From Selaginella moellendorffii (taxonomy: Eukaryota; Streptophyta; Lycopodiopsida; Selaginellales; Selaginellaceae), in NCBI RefSeq assembly GCF_000143415.4, contig NW_003314286.1, positions 451,616-515,615 of the forward strand: 64,000 nt of DNA, in the 5' to 3' direction. Of the stretch, positions 31,533-42,555 are shown in pieces. The notes below the pieces were generated by a model that searched no databases, was not told where the DNA came from, and worked only from the letters and a program-made list of their open reading frames with translations. How positions within the stretch are numbered: the stretch's first letter is position 1; each line of letters opens with the position of its first letter. Both the position numbers and the translations under genes were made by a program.

Positions 31533-34472
31533 TGTAAGCGACTAAATTTTTCCATTTTACTTTAGTCACTTAACCACTTTTCACAACCTCCATAAGTCAA
31601 ATTCAGGACTTAGGGCTTATTAACCTTGAGAATGGCATCCATACCACTTAACCTTTGCACTTGGTCCAAGTGCTCCATATGTTTGATCTCATGACCAACA
31701 CCCCAAGGTACCACTGACATATCAACCCATTACCCTAAGTCATACCCATTCACCTTGGTCATATCGGTGGTCCAACACCACTTGCATTGCAATCCCGTCT
31801 CTCAAAGACTGAGCCATTCGTCCATAAGTGGTCATCCCAAATCCACTCTTTAGCATCCTCAGGATGCCCATAGATATGGGGAATAGCCTTCCCCAATATT
31901 TCCATTCCAGTCCCCACCAAGTCCCTTTTTATCCATGGCCATGTTTGCCAATATTGCCACTAGATCAAGGCCCAACGGCCCAACCACTAAGTCCCACTGT
32001 CCTTTAGGATTTCCTCGCTGTGTGACTGTGTCCTTGGTCACCACACCAGAGGGCTACTCCTTTTCCTTTCCACAGTCTGGGACTTTGAGACAACATTTCG
32101 AAACACCGTGGCCCTATACGGGCCTCATGGGTACTCTTCCCGCCTTCCGCTTTTGGGTGCTCTAGCCATAAGCTTAGAGCAAGGTTCCATTGAACCACGT
32201 CAGGTATCCAAGTAGGTAGTGCCACCCACGCTTGGACTAGGAACATCGACCATTCGATCTCCCGAGGGAACTAGAGCCGGCTCTTGAACACTTCACCAAG
32301 TTACCTCGCTTATCAGTCCGTGTTCACTTTAGCCTTGGACTTCCTAGTGGTTATCCCATCACCCAACACTTGGGCACAACCTTCCTAGGCCAAACTGGCC
32401 TTTCCTAGCCAAATTGGCTCCACTAGGATCCAACCCCCACACTCTCTCTACTATACTTTTGGAACCCTCTGCAGCCCGCCCCCCTCAAACTCCATCTCGG
32501 GTCCATTTTGGGTCCATCTCGGACTCCATTTTAGACTCTATCTCGGGTCCATGTTAGGTCCATCTCGAATCCATCTCGAACTCCATTTCGGACTTCATCT
32601 CGGGTCCATCTCGGACTCCATCTTGGGTCCATCTCGGACACTTCCACGTGTCGTGTGTTGGTCCTCTTGTGTCCCTTTTCTAGAGACTCACTTATTGCTT
32701 GCTCCATGCTTGTTCCTTGAGCACCTTGTTGGGAGTTCCACTCCCGCTCTCGACCTTTCAAGTCGGAGCTTTTAGTCTAAACGTGTTATGCTCATTTGGC
32801 TTTTGCTTCGGCTACTACCACTTGGCACCCTTCTGGCTCCACTTTGAGGCCTAAGGATTTTGTGTCTCACAACTCCACCACCCATAAACGAAGTTTGATG
32901 TTCTCATCAAATGATAAACTATTCTATAAGTAATACCAACTTGTATTACCCTTTGCATCCTTGGCCCCTCGCCAATATTCGTCAATGGTTTGATACCAAA
33001 GGCTCACCATGCCTTACCCATCCTCTAAGGAGCATAGTATTTCCAACTTAAAGACTTATTCGACCACTTGTGGTGGTTTTCTCCTTTTATTGGTTTAGTT
33101 ATCACTAAACCTGTTAGAGACACCTTCTCTAATCATACTACTCATTCTTGAGTAGTTTCAATTTCCATTGATATAACCTTTGCACTTTGGAACTTTTAAT
33201 TTTGACTCCTCAGAGTCAATTTCGTAGGTGTCTCCGACACCTTGTATTGCACATATGGTGCAACTCCACTTCCCCATCCTAAGAAATTCTCTACTTGAGG
33301 GCACTATCATCCTCTCTTCGATTTCATGCCACCTTTGGCATTTATCATAATTTGTGCTAGGGCTGTCCACAGCCCTATCATTTGGCTACCTCACTGCTCC
33401 CTCCCTTGGAACTTCCACTTTTGCCATATCGAAGCAATTGAGAATCCATTCCTGGAAACACATTAAATTTCCCACAATCCATTAGCACTCAACACATTAA
33501 TGTTCTTGGCCTAACTTTGCCATTTGGATTTTTTCCCATGATTCCCATGGTTTGTTTCTTAGCCACTAGTCTTTTGCTCGTATCCTTGATTGTTGCACCA
33601 AGCAACATAGGATTGCTACCTCCATTCTCGAAGTATCTTTTCGGTTCTATAGCAAAGACTTTGCTTTGCCAAGTCTAGAGGGTGTTCACCCCTAGTACAT
33701 CTTTTGAGCATTTTTTGCTGTGGCTTTATCCATGGCCCAACTTTGTGACCTTCCTATGGGTCTCTTATAGAGACTATTTTCTTCGGACTCACTATGCTAT
33801 CGCTTTGACATAGCTTATTTCCCTTAAGTGTTCTTCCCACTTAGTCCCCACACCATCATCAATAGTTTAAATCAACAGTTTGAACTAAGAACCTTATTCC
33901 TTAACCTCACAAGGACCTTGTCCTTGTTTTAGACATAAAATCACCCAGTGATCTAACCTTGGCACCTTAACAGGTTTGCTAATAGGTACTAAGTCTTCTA
34001 GACCTTTAAATTGTTGACCATGACCCCAAGGGCATCCCCCACACTTGGCGGTGCACCCAAGCTAGCCCTTCCGGCCAAGGGTTTATAGTAACTAAGATTG
34101 GGTGTCCCCATCTCATTCACCGCGTCCTTGGTGCCCCTTGCACCAAAGTGTTCAAGTTAGATATGTTAAGTTTTCACACTAAGCAATTTAATCGTGTATC
34201 ACGACTCCGGGGCATCCCCTGCTTCGCAGTGTGCCCAAGTTAGTCTCCTTACTAAAAGTCTATGACCATCGAAAAATGAGTGTCCTCATATTCCAAACCA
34301 TCACTGTGCTTTAGTGAGTTTGGGACTCGAACCCAAGCACTAGAGGGTCAGGACTCGAACCCAACCTCCATATATGCATCTACAGACAGCATCACATAGA
34401 ATGCCTGGCATGACTCCCCATGCCGGTGCACCAATTTATACTTAAAGTGCGCTACAAATCACAGCTTAGAAA
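31533..34472 (-). mobile_element. Truncated non-coding LTR element, copy A
   Basis: One LTR (31533-32871, TGTAAGCGAC to GTGTCTCACA) plus about 1.6 kb of internal sequence colinear with copy C (42556-44218). Similarity stops near 34472. Its LTR has a much shorter (CTCGGACTCCAT)-type minisatellite than copies B and C. No coding capacity. It inserted into the Gypsy copy A fragment. Confidence 0.82.
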
Positions 34473-34821
34473 TCTACCAAATCATTCTAGAAAGTTTTAT
34501 ATTAAAATATGCATTTAGAGCAATTTGTTTTCGATAGTGGGTAGCAAGTATTTTAAAACTCATTTAATAAAAAAAGAGAATTAATAAAGAAATCAATGCT
34601 GGTAGTTCTTGATCTAAGAAATAATTAAAGTCTTTAAATGTAAAAAATGACTAAACCACCATACTAGCTAAGTCTGTAGTTTTAAACTTGTATTCCATTT
34701 AAACATTACCTTCAACCCACTAAAATATATGAACTTGTATTACTTGTTTAAATCTTTTAAAGTGTTTGTACATTTTAAACTTTAGCACAATCAATTATGT
34801 TTATCATGGTATTCAACTTGA
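34473..34821. other. AT-rich spacer, possible Helitron 5' side
   Basis: Begins A|TCTACC at the point where copy A similarity stops, which would suit a Helitron insertion between A and T. Apart from that no feature is visible. Confidence 0.3.
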
Positions 34822-35025
34822 ATGCATTTTTTTATGTGTTCATGTGACTCTACTCTTAAGGGAGAAGGCACTTATGGGCAACTTTATGTAGCTTTATCAA
34901 GATGCACATCACCACATGGCATTGGAATTAAAATTCAAAACACCACATGCCAAAGCCACCCCTTTCCTCAAGATCCTTTTGTTTTTACAATCAACACTGT
35001 TTATAAAGAGGTTTTATATTAAACC
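34822..35025 (+). pseudogene. Helitron/PIF1-type helicase C-terminal fragment
   Basis: Encodes GEGTYGQLYVALSRCTSPHG and ends TINTVYKEVLY. GQLYVALSR is helicase motif VI of the PIF1-like domain in Helitron RepHel proteins, and VYKEVL is their usual end. The rest of the helicase and the Rep domain are missing, so this is a fragment of a rolling-circle transposon. Confidence 0.8.
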
Positions 35026-35265
35026 TCTTTGCAGCATTTGCTTGGCAAGTACTCTGGCATGTGACTGCGTTTGCGGTCTATCAAGCGAATTTGGTTTTGT
35101 TTTGTAATGTTTTTCTAGGGTTTATGAAATGGCGAGAGAGCCCCTGCCACTGCTGCCAATTTGCGATCCAAATCTGAGACACTGTGTCAATGCACATTCT
35201 GGTACAGTTTGTGTCAAGATTTAATTGATTTGTCTGCACTTTCTTCTAGCATTGTTTCAGTTCTA

Positions 35266-35690
35266 GGTCTGCTTTGGTAGTGGTAGCGTTAAAAAATGAA
35301 GGGTTAAATGCTTATAAGCCAAATCTATATGGCAAGATGATAGTTATTGAGCAAAGAATCACTACTGGAAGCAACACTATTGTCTTGAAAAATCACCGAG
35401 ATTGGTTTCTATCGTGCGAGGGATTCACGTCTTTTGTATTGTGTATTCCAAGTGAAAAACTTTCTTCAAACAAGCAAGATTTGTGCAATGTGATCAACCA
35501 TTTCAGTGTAAGCTAAGATTGTATTTTAAACTTTTCTACTTTCCTACTGTTACCTGTTTTTTGTAGATTGACACAGAAAACCCATGTGTGATTATGTCTC
35601 AAGACATGAGTTGGCATTACCACTGCCACCTCCAAGGCCAGCACTGCTTAGAACTCTTTTGCCCAAGTGAAGGGAAGAGGGCGTGGTGAC
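35266..35690 (+). pseudogene. SMC6 gene fragment
   Basis: ALVVVALKNEGLNAYKPNLY, GKMIVIEQRITTGSNTIVLK, SSNKQDLCNVINHF and, after a short intron, IDTENPCVIMSQD match the SMC6 head region between Walker A and the coiled coil (compare AFKPEIYGG, IERRIT, NPCVIMSQDKSREF). The introns survive, so the capture was from DNA, not by retrotransposition. After MSQDMS the frame runs into unrelated sequence. It lies just downstream of the Helitron helicase tail. Confidence 0.75.
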
Positions 35691-36059
35691 AGGTGTTACA
35701 CCATGCACTCCTAAGGTTCCATGGCTACACGGTTGTGTGGGCATTCCTGTGAGAGTCTGTGCATCTGTAAGCTCCTAGAGGAGGTGCTCACAGGGATAAT
35801 AGGGGCAAGTAGAATGGTAGTTGGTCACACAATCCAGGCTCCTTTCGGGATCAACTTGCTTGCGAGTGGTGCATGAGTAGCACCACAGGCAGGGCTGGTA
35901 AGGGAGTGCACTAGAAATGAAGAGCTGGGCTATGCTTGAATCCTGGAGTTGACTGGCACCATGGCAGCGGGTGTGGGTGATGCAAGGTATGCGAGTGACC
36001 AGATGGTGTGTGCGACCTGAAGGCGTAAAGGAGTTCTTTGAGCTGTCAAAGGAGGGGAA
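35691..36059. other. Unassigned sequence between captured gene fragments
   Basis: GC-richer than the surrounding LTR and Gypsy DNA and possibly part of captured host sequence. I see no intact domain on either strand. Confidence 0.35.
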
Positions 36060-36240
36060 GTTGAAGAAGCTAAAGTACACTGCCAGTGATCCTCCAGCAT
36101 CCGCTCAAAGAGCTTGAGAGCCGAGGCTACATCTCCTTGGTGGCAGTAGCTGGAGATGATCACGTTCCAAGTTATGGCGTCGTGTCCCACACTGGCCGTG
36201 GCTGTTGAGTTGAAAACTTCGCAAGCTTCTGCCATGCAGC
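36060..36240 (-). pseudogene. PPR gene fragment
   Basis: The minus strand encodes AEACEVFNSTATASVGHDAI, TWNVIISSYCHQGDVASALK and LFERMLEDHWQ, about one and a half PPR motifs, with no start, no downstream repeats and flanking LTR sequence. It may have been captured with the SMC6 fragment. Confidence 0.7.
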
Positions 36241-37805
36241 CACGAGGAACGAGCACGAAGCAAGAAATAAGCGAGGCTCCAAAAAGGGACCCAAAAGGAC
36301 CAACACATGACACATGGAAGTGTATGAGATGGACCCGAGTTGGGGTCCGAAGTGGAGTCCGAGATGGAGTCCGAGATGGACCCGAGACGGAGTCCGAGAT
36401 GGACTCGAGATGGACCCGAGATGGAGTCCAAGATGGACCCAAGACGGAGTCCGAGATGGACCCGAGATGGAATCCAAGATGGAGTCCGAGATGGAGTCCG
36501 AGATGGACCCAAGATGGAGTCCGAGATGGACCCGAGATAGAGTCCAAGATGGAGTCCGAGATGGACCTGAGATGGAGTCCGAGATGGAGTCCGAGATGGA
36601 CCCGAGATGGAGTCCGAGATGGAGTCCGAGATGGACCCAAGATGGAGTCCGAGATGGACCCGAGATGGACCCGAGATGGAGTCCGAGATGGAACCGAGAC
36701 CGAGACCGAGTTCGAGTCCAAAACCGGGACCGAGACCAAGTCCGAGTCCGAGTTCGAGCCCGAGTCCGAGTCCGAATACTAATACAGACAGTTGGGTGAA
36801 AGCCCAAAGCGATCGTCCCCCAGGGGGGGGTTCCAAAAGTATAGTAGGGAGAGTGTGGGGGTTGGAGCCCAGTGGAGCCAGTTTGGCCAGGAAGGGCCAG
36901 TTTGGCCCAGGAAAGGCCTTGTTTGGCCCAAGAAGGCCATACCCAGTGTTGAGTGATGAACTGGCCAATGGGAAGTCCAAGACTAGAGTGAATACGGACC
37001 GATAAGCGGGGTAGCTTGGTGAAGTGTTCAAGAGCCGGCTCTAGTTCCCTCGGGAGATCGAATGGTCGATGCTCCCAGTCCAAGTGTGGGTGGCACTACC
37101 TACTTGGATACCTGGTGTGGCTCATCAGAACTTCGCTCTAAGCCCATGGCTAGAGCACCCAAAAGCGGAAGGCAGGGAGAGTACCCATGAGGCCCGCGTA
37201 GGGCCACGGTGTTTTGAAATGTTGTCCCAAAGGCCCAGACTGTGGAAAGGAAGAGGAGTAGTCTTCTGGTGTAGTGACCAAGGATACAGTCGAGTGGTGA
37301 GGAAGTCCCAGAGGACTGTGGGAATTAGTGGTCGGGCCTGTGAGCCTCGATCCAGTGGCAGTGTTGGCGAACACGGCCATGGGCAGAAAGGGACTTTGTG
37401 AAGACCGGAAAAGGGATATTGGGGAAGGCTATTCCCCATGTCTGTGGTCATCCTAAGGATGCTAAGGAGTGGATCTGGAATGATCACTCATGGACGAATG
37501 GCCTAGTCCTTGAAAGATAAGACTGTGATGCAGGTGGTGTTAGACCACTGGTGTGACCAAGGTAAAGGGGCATGGCCTTAGCGTAACGGGCTGATATGTC
37601 AGTGGTACCTTGGGGTGTCGGTCATGGGATCGGACACGTGGAGCACTTGGATCAAGTGCAAAGGTTGAGTGGCGGGGATGCCATTCTCGGGGCTAGCAAG
37701 CCCAAGTCTGAAATAGGACTTATGGAGGTTGTGAGTGAGACTCCTCCAAGTGGTTGGAGGTGTGGTTAAGTGACTAAAGTAGAATGGAAAAATTAGTCGC
37801 TTACA
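36241..37805 (+). mobile_element. Truncated LTR of the non-coding element, copy B (inverted)
   Basis: Reverse-complement match to the copy C LTR. It carries a long GAGTCCGAGATGG-type minisatellite (about 36320-36780) and ends GTCGCTTACA at 37805. About 150 bp of the other LTR end is missing. The right edge abuts Gypsy copy B. Long open frames in the minisatellite are artefacts of the 6/12-bp repeat. Confidence 0.85.
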
Positions 37806-40800
37806 GTCAAAACATGAAATGCCTCGGCCATAAATGCGGGACCATTATCTAAAAGAATCCGCTCTAGACAAGAATGCTAGAACACCAATTGATTGAGAAG
37901 GAAATACTTAATAGCAGTTGTAGAAGCGCTAGCAAGAGCACCAACTTCCATCCAATGAGTCAAGTAGTCAAAAGCAATAATAACATATTCATTGCCAATA
38001 ATCGATCGTGGAAAAGGTATTATAAGATCAAACGCCACCAACTTAAATAGACGGGAAATTGCAATTGACTCCAATTGTCTTTCCGAGGCATGAGAGGGAG
38101 TATTACGGGCTTGGCACCAAATGTAGCTATGCACATACTGGATAACATCATATTGCATCTCCAGCCAATAGAAAGACCTGTGCAGCTTTTCAATCACACA
38201 ACGATATCCCATATGCTTATCTAAAATAGGAAAATCATGGTAGGCATGGCAAAACCATAGAATAAAGATAGAAGGCACCACCAGCCATAAAGGATCATCA
38301 GAATCTGTCCCCACAAAATAAAGAAAGCTGTCTTGAAGGCGATAATGAGAATGTAAATGCCAGAATAACAAATTATCAGCAAGTGATGCAAGATTCTCAA
38401 ACCCATCTCAAAGCATTTGAATCCACAACTTAATCTTTTGAGCCTCGCAAACCTCATCAATAGAAGGTAAATCTTGTTCTGCACCTTATAGATATTGAAT
38501 GTCAAGTACAGCAACCGCCGACGGCACAGAATCCTCATCTAGAAAATTCATAAATGCTGGAACAACAGGCTTGTTAGAAACATGAAAAGAAAGAAAAGAA
38601 GGAAGAGAGCTCAAGAAAGGGCATCAACATTAGCCATAAAACTCCCTAAGTGATGAACAACATCAAAATCAAATATCTAAAGCTTTAAAGCCCATTGAGC
38701 AGTATGATCAACCAAGTTCTTCCGCTTCAATAATAAAGTAATGGCAGCATGATCACCTTCAAGTAACGTTCAAGAACCATGTAGATATGCATGAAGTTTC
38801 TTAAAACTCTAAATTGCTACTAAACACTCTTTCTTTGTTATAGAGTAGTTCACCTTTGTTAATTGTAATGTATAGTTTATATATAGAATGGGATGGTGCT
38901 GACCAAACACACTCAAGCTCTTTTTCATCAACACACTTCTAAGATCAATATCAAAAACATCCACGCGCAAAATAAAAAGTCAAGTGTAATCAGGATATGC
39001 CAAAGCTAAAGGAGTTGTCAATATCTCTTTGAGATCCATAAATTCTTGCTCACAATCCGAAGACCAGATGAAAGATGATATTGATGACTTTAGCAACGCT
39101 CGCAACGGTGCAGTGCGATCAAAAAGATGATCCACAAAACGACTAGGATACTGGACCTTGCCCAGGAAGTGCTGCATATCATTCACACACTTTGGAGTAG
39201 GGAACTTTAGAATAACCACAAGTTTGTCATGATCAACTTGCAAACCCTCACGAGAAATACGGTACCCAAGATAAATTGTGTCTTTGGACCCAAACACACA
39301 CTTCGACCACTTCAGCATTAAACCAACATCCCATAGTTGATCTAACACTTTACAAACATCATGAATGTGCTCCTCCCACGTCCCCTCAGAGTGGATCAAG
39401 ACATCATTAATGAAGTTAGTAGTTATCTCCGACATATCGCAAAGAACCTCATCCATCATCCACTGAAAAGTTGCAGAAGCATTGTTCAAACCAAACGGCA
39501 TCACCAATAACTTGTACAAACTAAACAGTGTACAAAAAGCAGTCTTAGGAATATCTTTCTCGGCCATCAGTACTTGCTAATAACCAGAAGCAATATCTAG
39601 CTTGGTGAACCAATGTCTTTGCCCTAGACGATCCAAGAGATCAGCCGTGCAAGGAAGGGTACATATATGGGATTGTCACTTCGTTTAATGGACAATAGTC
39701 AATGCAAAAACAAATACTCCTATCAGGCTTCATCACAAGATGAGGTTCACATGCCCAAAGACTCCGCGACATCCGAATAACATCCTTCTCCAACATCTTC
39801 TTAACATTTGCACGTAAAAATCTTGATCTCTTTGGGTGACCGACGACAAACAGGAACCTTGATTGGACAAGCATCTTCAGTTGGAATTGGATGACATATG
39901 GCAATCTTAGCCCTAGACAATAGGTCAAATTCAAAGAGATCAAAATACTCCTTCATGAGCCGGTCAACTATTACAACACAAAGATTGTTAGAAGGATCAA
40001 AAAAGAAAAGAGCAAAACAAGATGGAAACATAGGAGGAAATAATTGGGAGACAAAAGAAATGGAAGCAAAGGTAGAAGTAGAGGGATGAAGAGTACAAAA
40101 GTGAAAAGAATGGATGAAATATAAAGAAATATGAGACAATGGGGAGAAATCTCAAAGTCACACTTGGCATGATTGTACTACAACCAATCTATACCAAGGA
40201 TGAAGTCAAAAGCTTGACTTGGCACCACTCGCAATGATTGCAACCCAAGCTCAAGATCACCCACATGCACAACTAGGTTTGCCTCATCCCATGCACATGC
40301 ATATGTACGGCCGTTGCCATAAACAATGAAAACTAACTCCATTACACGATGCAAGTGTAGATGGCAACATGTGGCAATAAGTCAAGCAATAGAAGATAAA
40401 CTTGAACCTATATCAACCAACACAGAGAAAATAATAGAACACCGTTTGTTATAAAAATAAGCTTGGAAAGTAAACACTGGATGAACTGGTGCCGAGTGAA
40501 CCCCTTGATAATACTTCCGAAAGAAATATGGAGAGGTCACTAACTTATTCACACAAGGTCCCTCCATTACTTGTGCAACTCCTTGTTTCTTGGATGGATC
40601 TCAGTGTCCAAACCTTTCACTTCAGCAGCACCAACAAGATGTTGTTGACGCCAAGTTGTCCACTCAGAAAATGGTGGCTGCCAATTTGGAAAACACCGAT
40701 AACGCCGATAAGTGTGACCAACTTCATCACACGCCCAACAACGAATATCACAGCCACAACCACAGCCTCGCCCTTGTCCTTGGATTTGAGTAGTAACAAC

Positions 40801-40811
40801 ATCAACTTCCT
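37806..40811 (-). mobile_element. Degenerate Ty3/Gypsy element, copy B (pol and protease)
   Basis: Minus-strand pol in broken frames. The integrase zinc-binding region and core lie at about 37877-38400 (HSYIWCQARNTP, KLVAFDLIIPFPRSIIGNEY). RNase H and RT lie at about 38980-39940 (PKTAFCTLFSLYKLLVMPFG, DRSICFCIDYCPLNEVTIPY). The protease active-site region is near 40390 (VLVDIGSSLSSIA, with DIG instead of D[ST]G), and a zinc-knuckle remnant near 40700-40770. Multiple stops and frameshifts. The gag half continues at 48364 beyond the nested LTR element. Confidence 0.85.
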
Positions 40812-41918
40812 GTAAGCGACTAAATTTTCCATTCTACTTTAGTCACTTAACCACACCTCTGACCACTTGGAGGAGTCTCATTCACAACCTCCATAAGTCC
40901 AATCCAGGACTTGGGACTTGCTAGCCCCAAGAATGGCATCCATGCCACTCAACATTTGCACTTGGTCCAAGTGCTCCACGTGTCCGATCCCATGACCGAC
41001 ACTCAAAGGTACCACCGACATAGCAGCCCGTTACGCTAAGGCCATGCCCAATCACCTTTGCCACACTGGTAGTCCAATACCACTTGCATCACCGTCTTAG
41101 CTCTCCAAGACTAGGCAAACCATCCGTGAGTGGTCATCTCAGATCCACTCCTTAGCATCCTTAGGATGCCCACCGACAAGGGGAATAGCCTTCCCCAATA
41201 TCCCTCTGTCAGTCCCCACTAAGTCCCTTTCTGCCCCTGGCCGTGTTTGCCAACACTGCCACTGGATCGAGACCCACAGGCCCGACCACTAAGTCCCACG
41301 GTCCTCTGGGACTTCCTCACCACACGACTGTGTCCTTGGTCACTACCCCAGAGGACTGCTCCTCTTCCTTTCCACAGTCTGGGCCTTTGGGACAACATTT
41401 CGGAACACCGTGGCCTTACGCGAGCCACCTGGGTACTCTCCTCGCCTTCTGCCCTTGGGTGCTCTAGCCATGGGCTTAGAGCGGGTTCCGTTGAGCCACA
41501 CCAGGTATCCAAGTAGGTAGTGCCACCCACACTTGGACTGGGAGCATCGGCCAGTCGATCTCCCGGGGGAACTAGAGCTGGCTCTTGAACACTTCACCAA
41601 GCTACCCCGCTTGTCGGTCTGTGTTCACTCTAGTCTTGGACTTCCCAGTGGGCAGCTCATCACCCAACACTGGGTCCGGCCTTCCTGAGCCAAACTGGCC
41701 TTTCCTAGCCAAACTGGCTCCACTGCAGTCCTCCCCCTACTATACTTTTGGAGCTCACCAAACCCCCCAGGGTCTGGGAGACGAACGCTTTGGGCTTTCA
41801 CCCTCTCAGGCTCCGGACTCGGACTCGGACTCGGACTCGGACTTGGACTCGGATTCGGACTCGGACTCAGGCTCGGGCTCGGTCTCGGCCTCGGCCTCGG
41901 TCTCGGTCTCGGTCCCGA

Positions 41919-41950
<32 letters not shown>

Positions 41951-42555
41951 CCGGTCTCAGTCTCGACTTCGGACTCCATCTCGGACTCCATCTCGGACTC
42001 CATCTCGGGTCCATCTCGGACTCCATCTCGGGTTCCATCTCGGGTCCATCTCGGACTCCATCTCGGACTCCATTTCGGGTCCATCTCGGGTCCACCTCGG
42101 ACTCCATCTCGGACTCCATCTCGGACTCCATCTCGGGTCCATCTCGGACTCCACTTCGGACTCCAACTCGGGTCCATCTCAGACTCCACTTCGGACTCCA
42201 ACTCGGGTCCATCTCAGACTCCACTTCGGACTCCAACTCGGGTCCATCTCGGACTCCACTTCGGACTCCAACTCGGGTCCATCTCGGACTCCACTTCGGA
42301 CTCCAACTCGAGTCCATCTCGGACACTCCCACGTGTCATGTGTTTGTCCTTTTGGGTCCCTTTTTGGAGCCTTGCCTTTTGCTCGCTTCGTGCTCGTTCC
42401 TCGAGCACTTCGTTGGGAGTTCCACTCCCGCTCTTGACTTTTCAAGTCGGAGCTTTTGGTCCAAACGTGTTACGCTCGTTTGGCTCTCGCTTCGGCCACT
42501 ACCATGTGGCGCCCTTCCGGCTCCACTTTGGGGCCTAGGGATTTTGTGTCTCACA
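40812..42555 (-). repeat. LTR (left) of the non-coding retroelement
   Basis: 1744 bp. Contains a compound minisatellite at about 41815-42330: first GGACTC/GGTCTC hexamers, then CTCGGACTCCAT dodecamers. The length difference from the right LTR comes mainly from repeat number. Confidence 0.9.
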
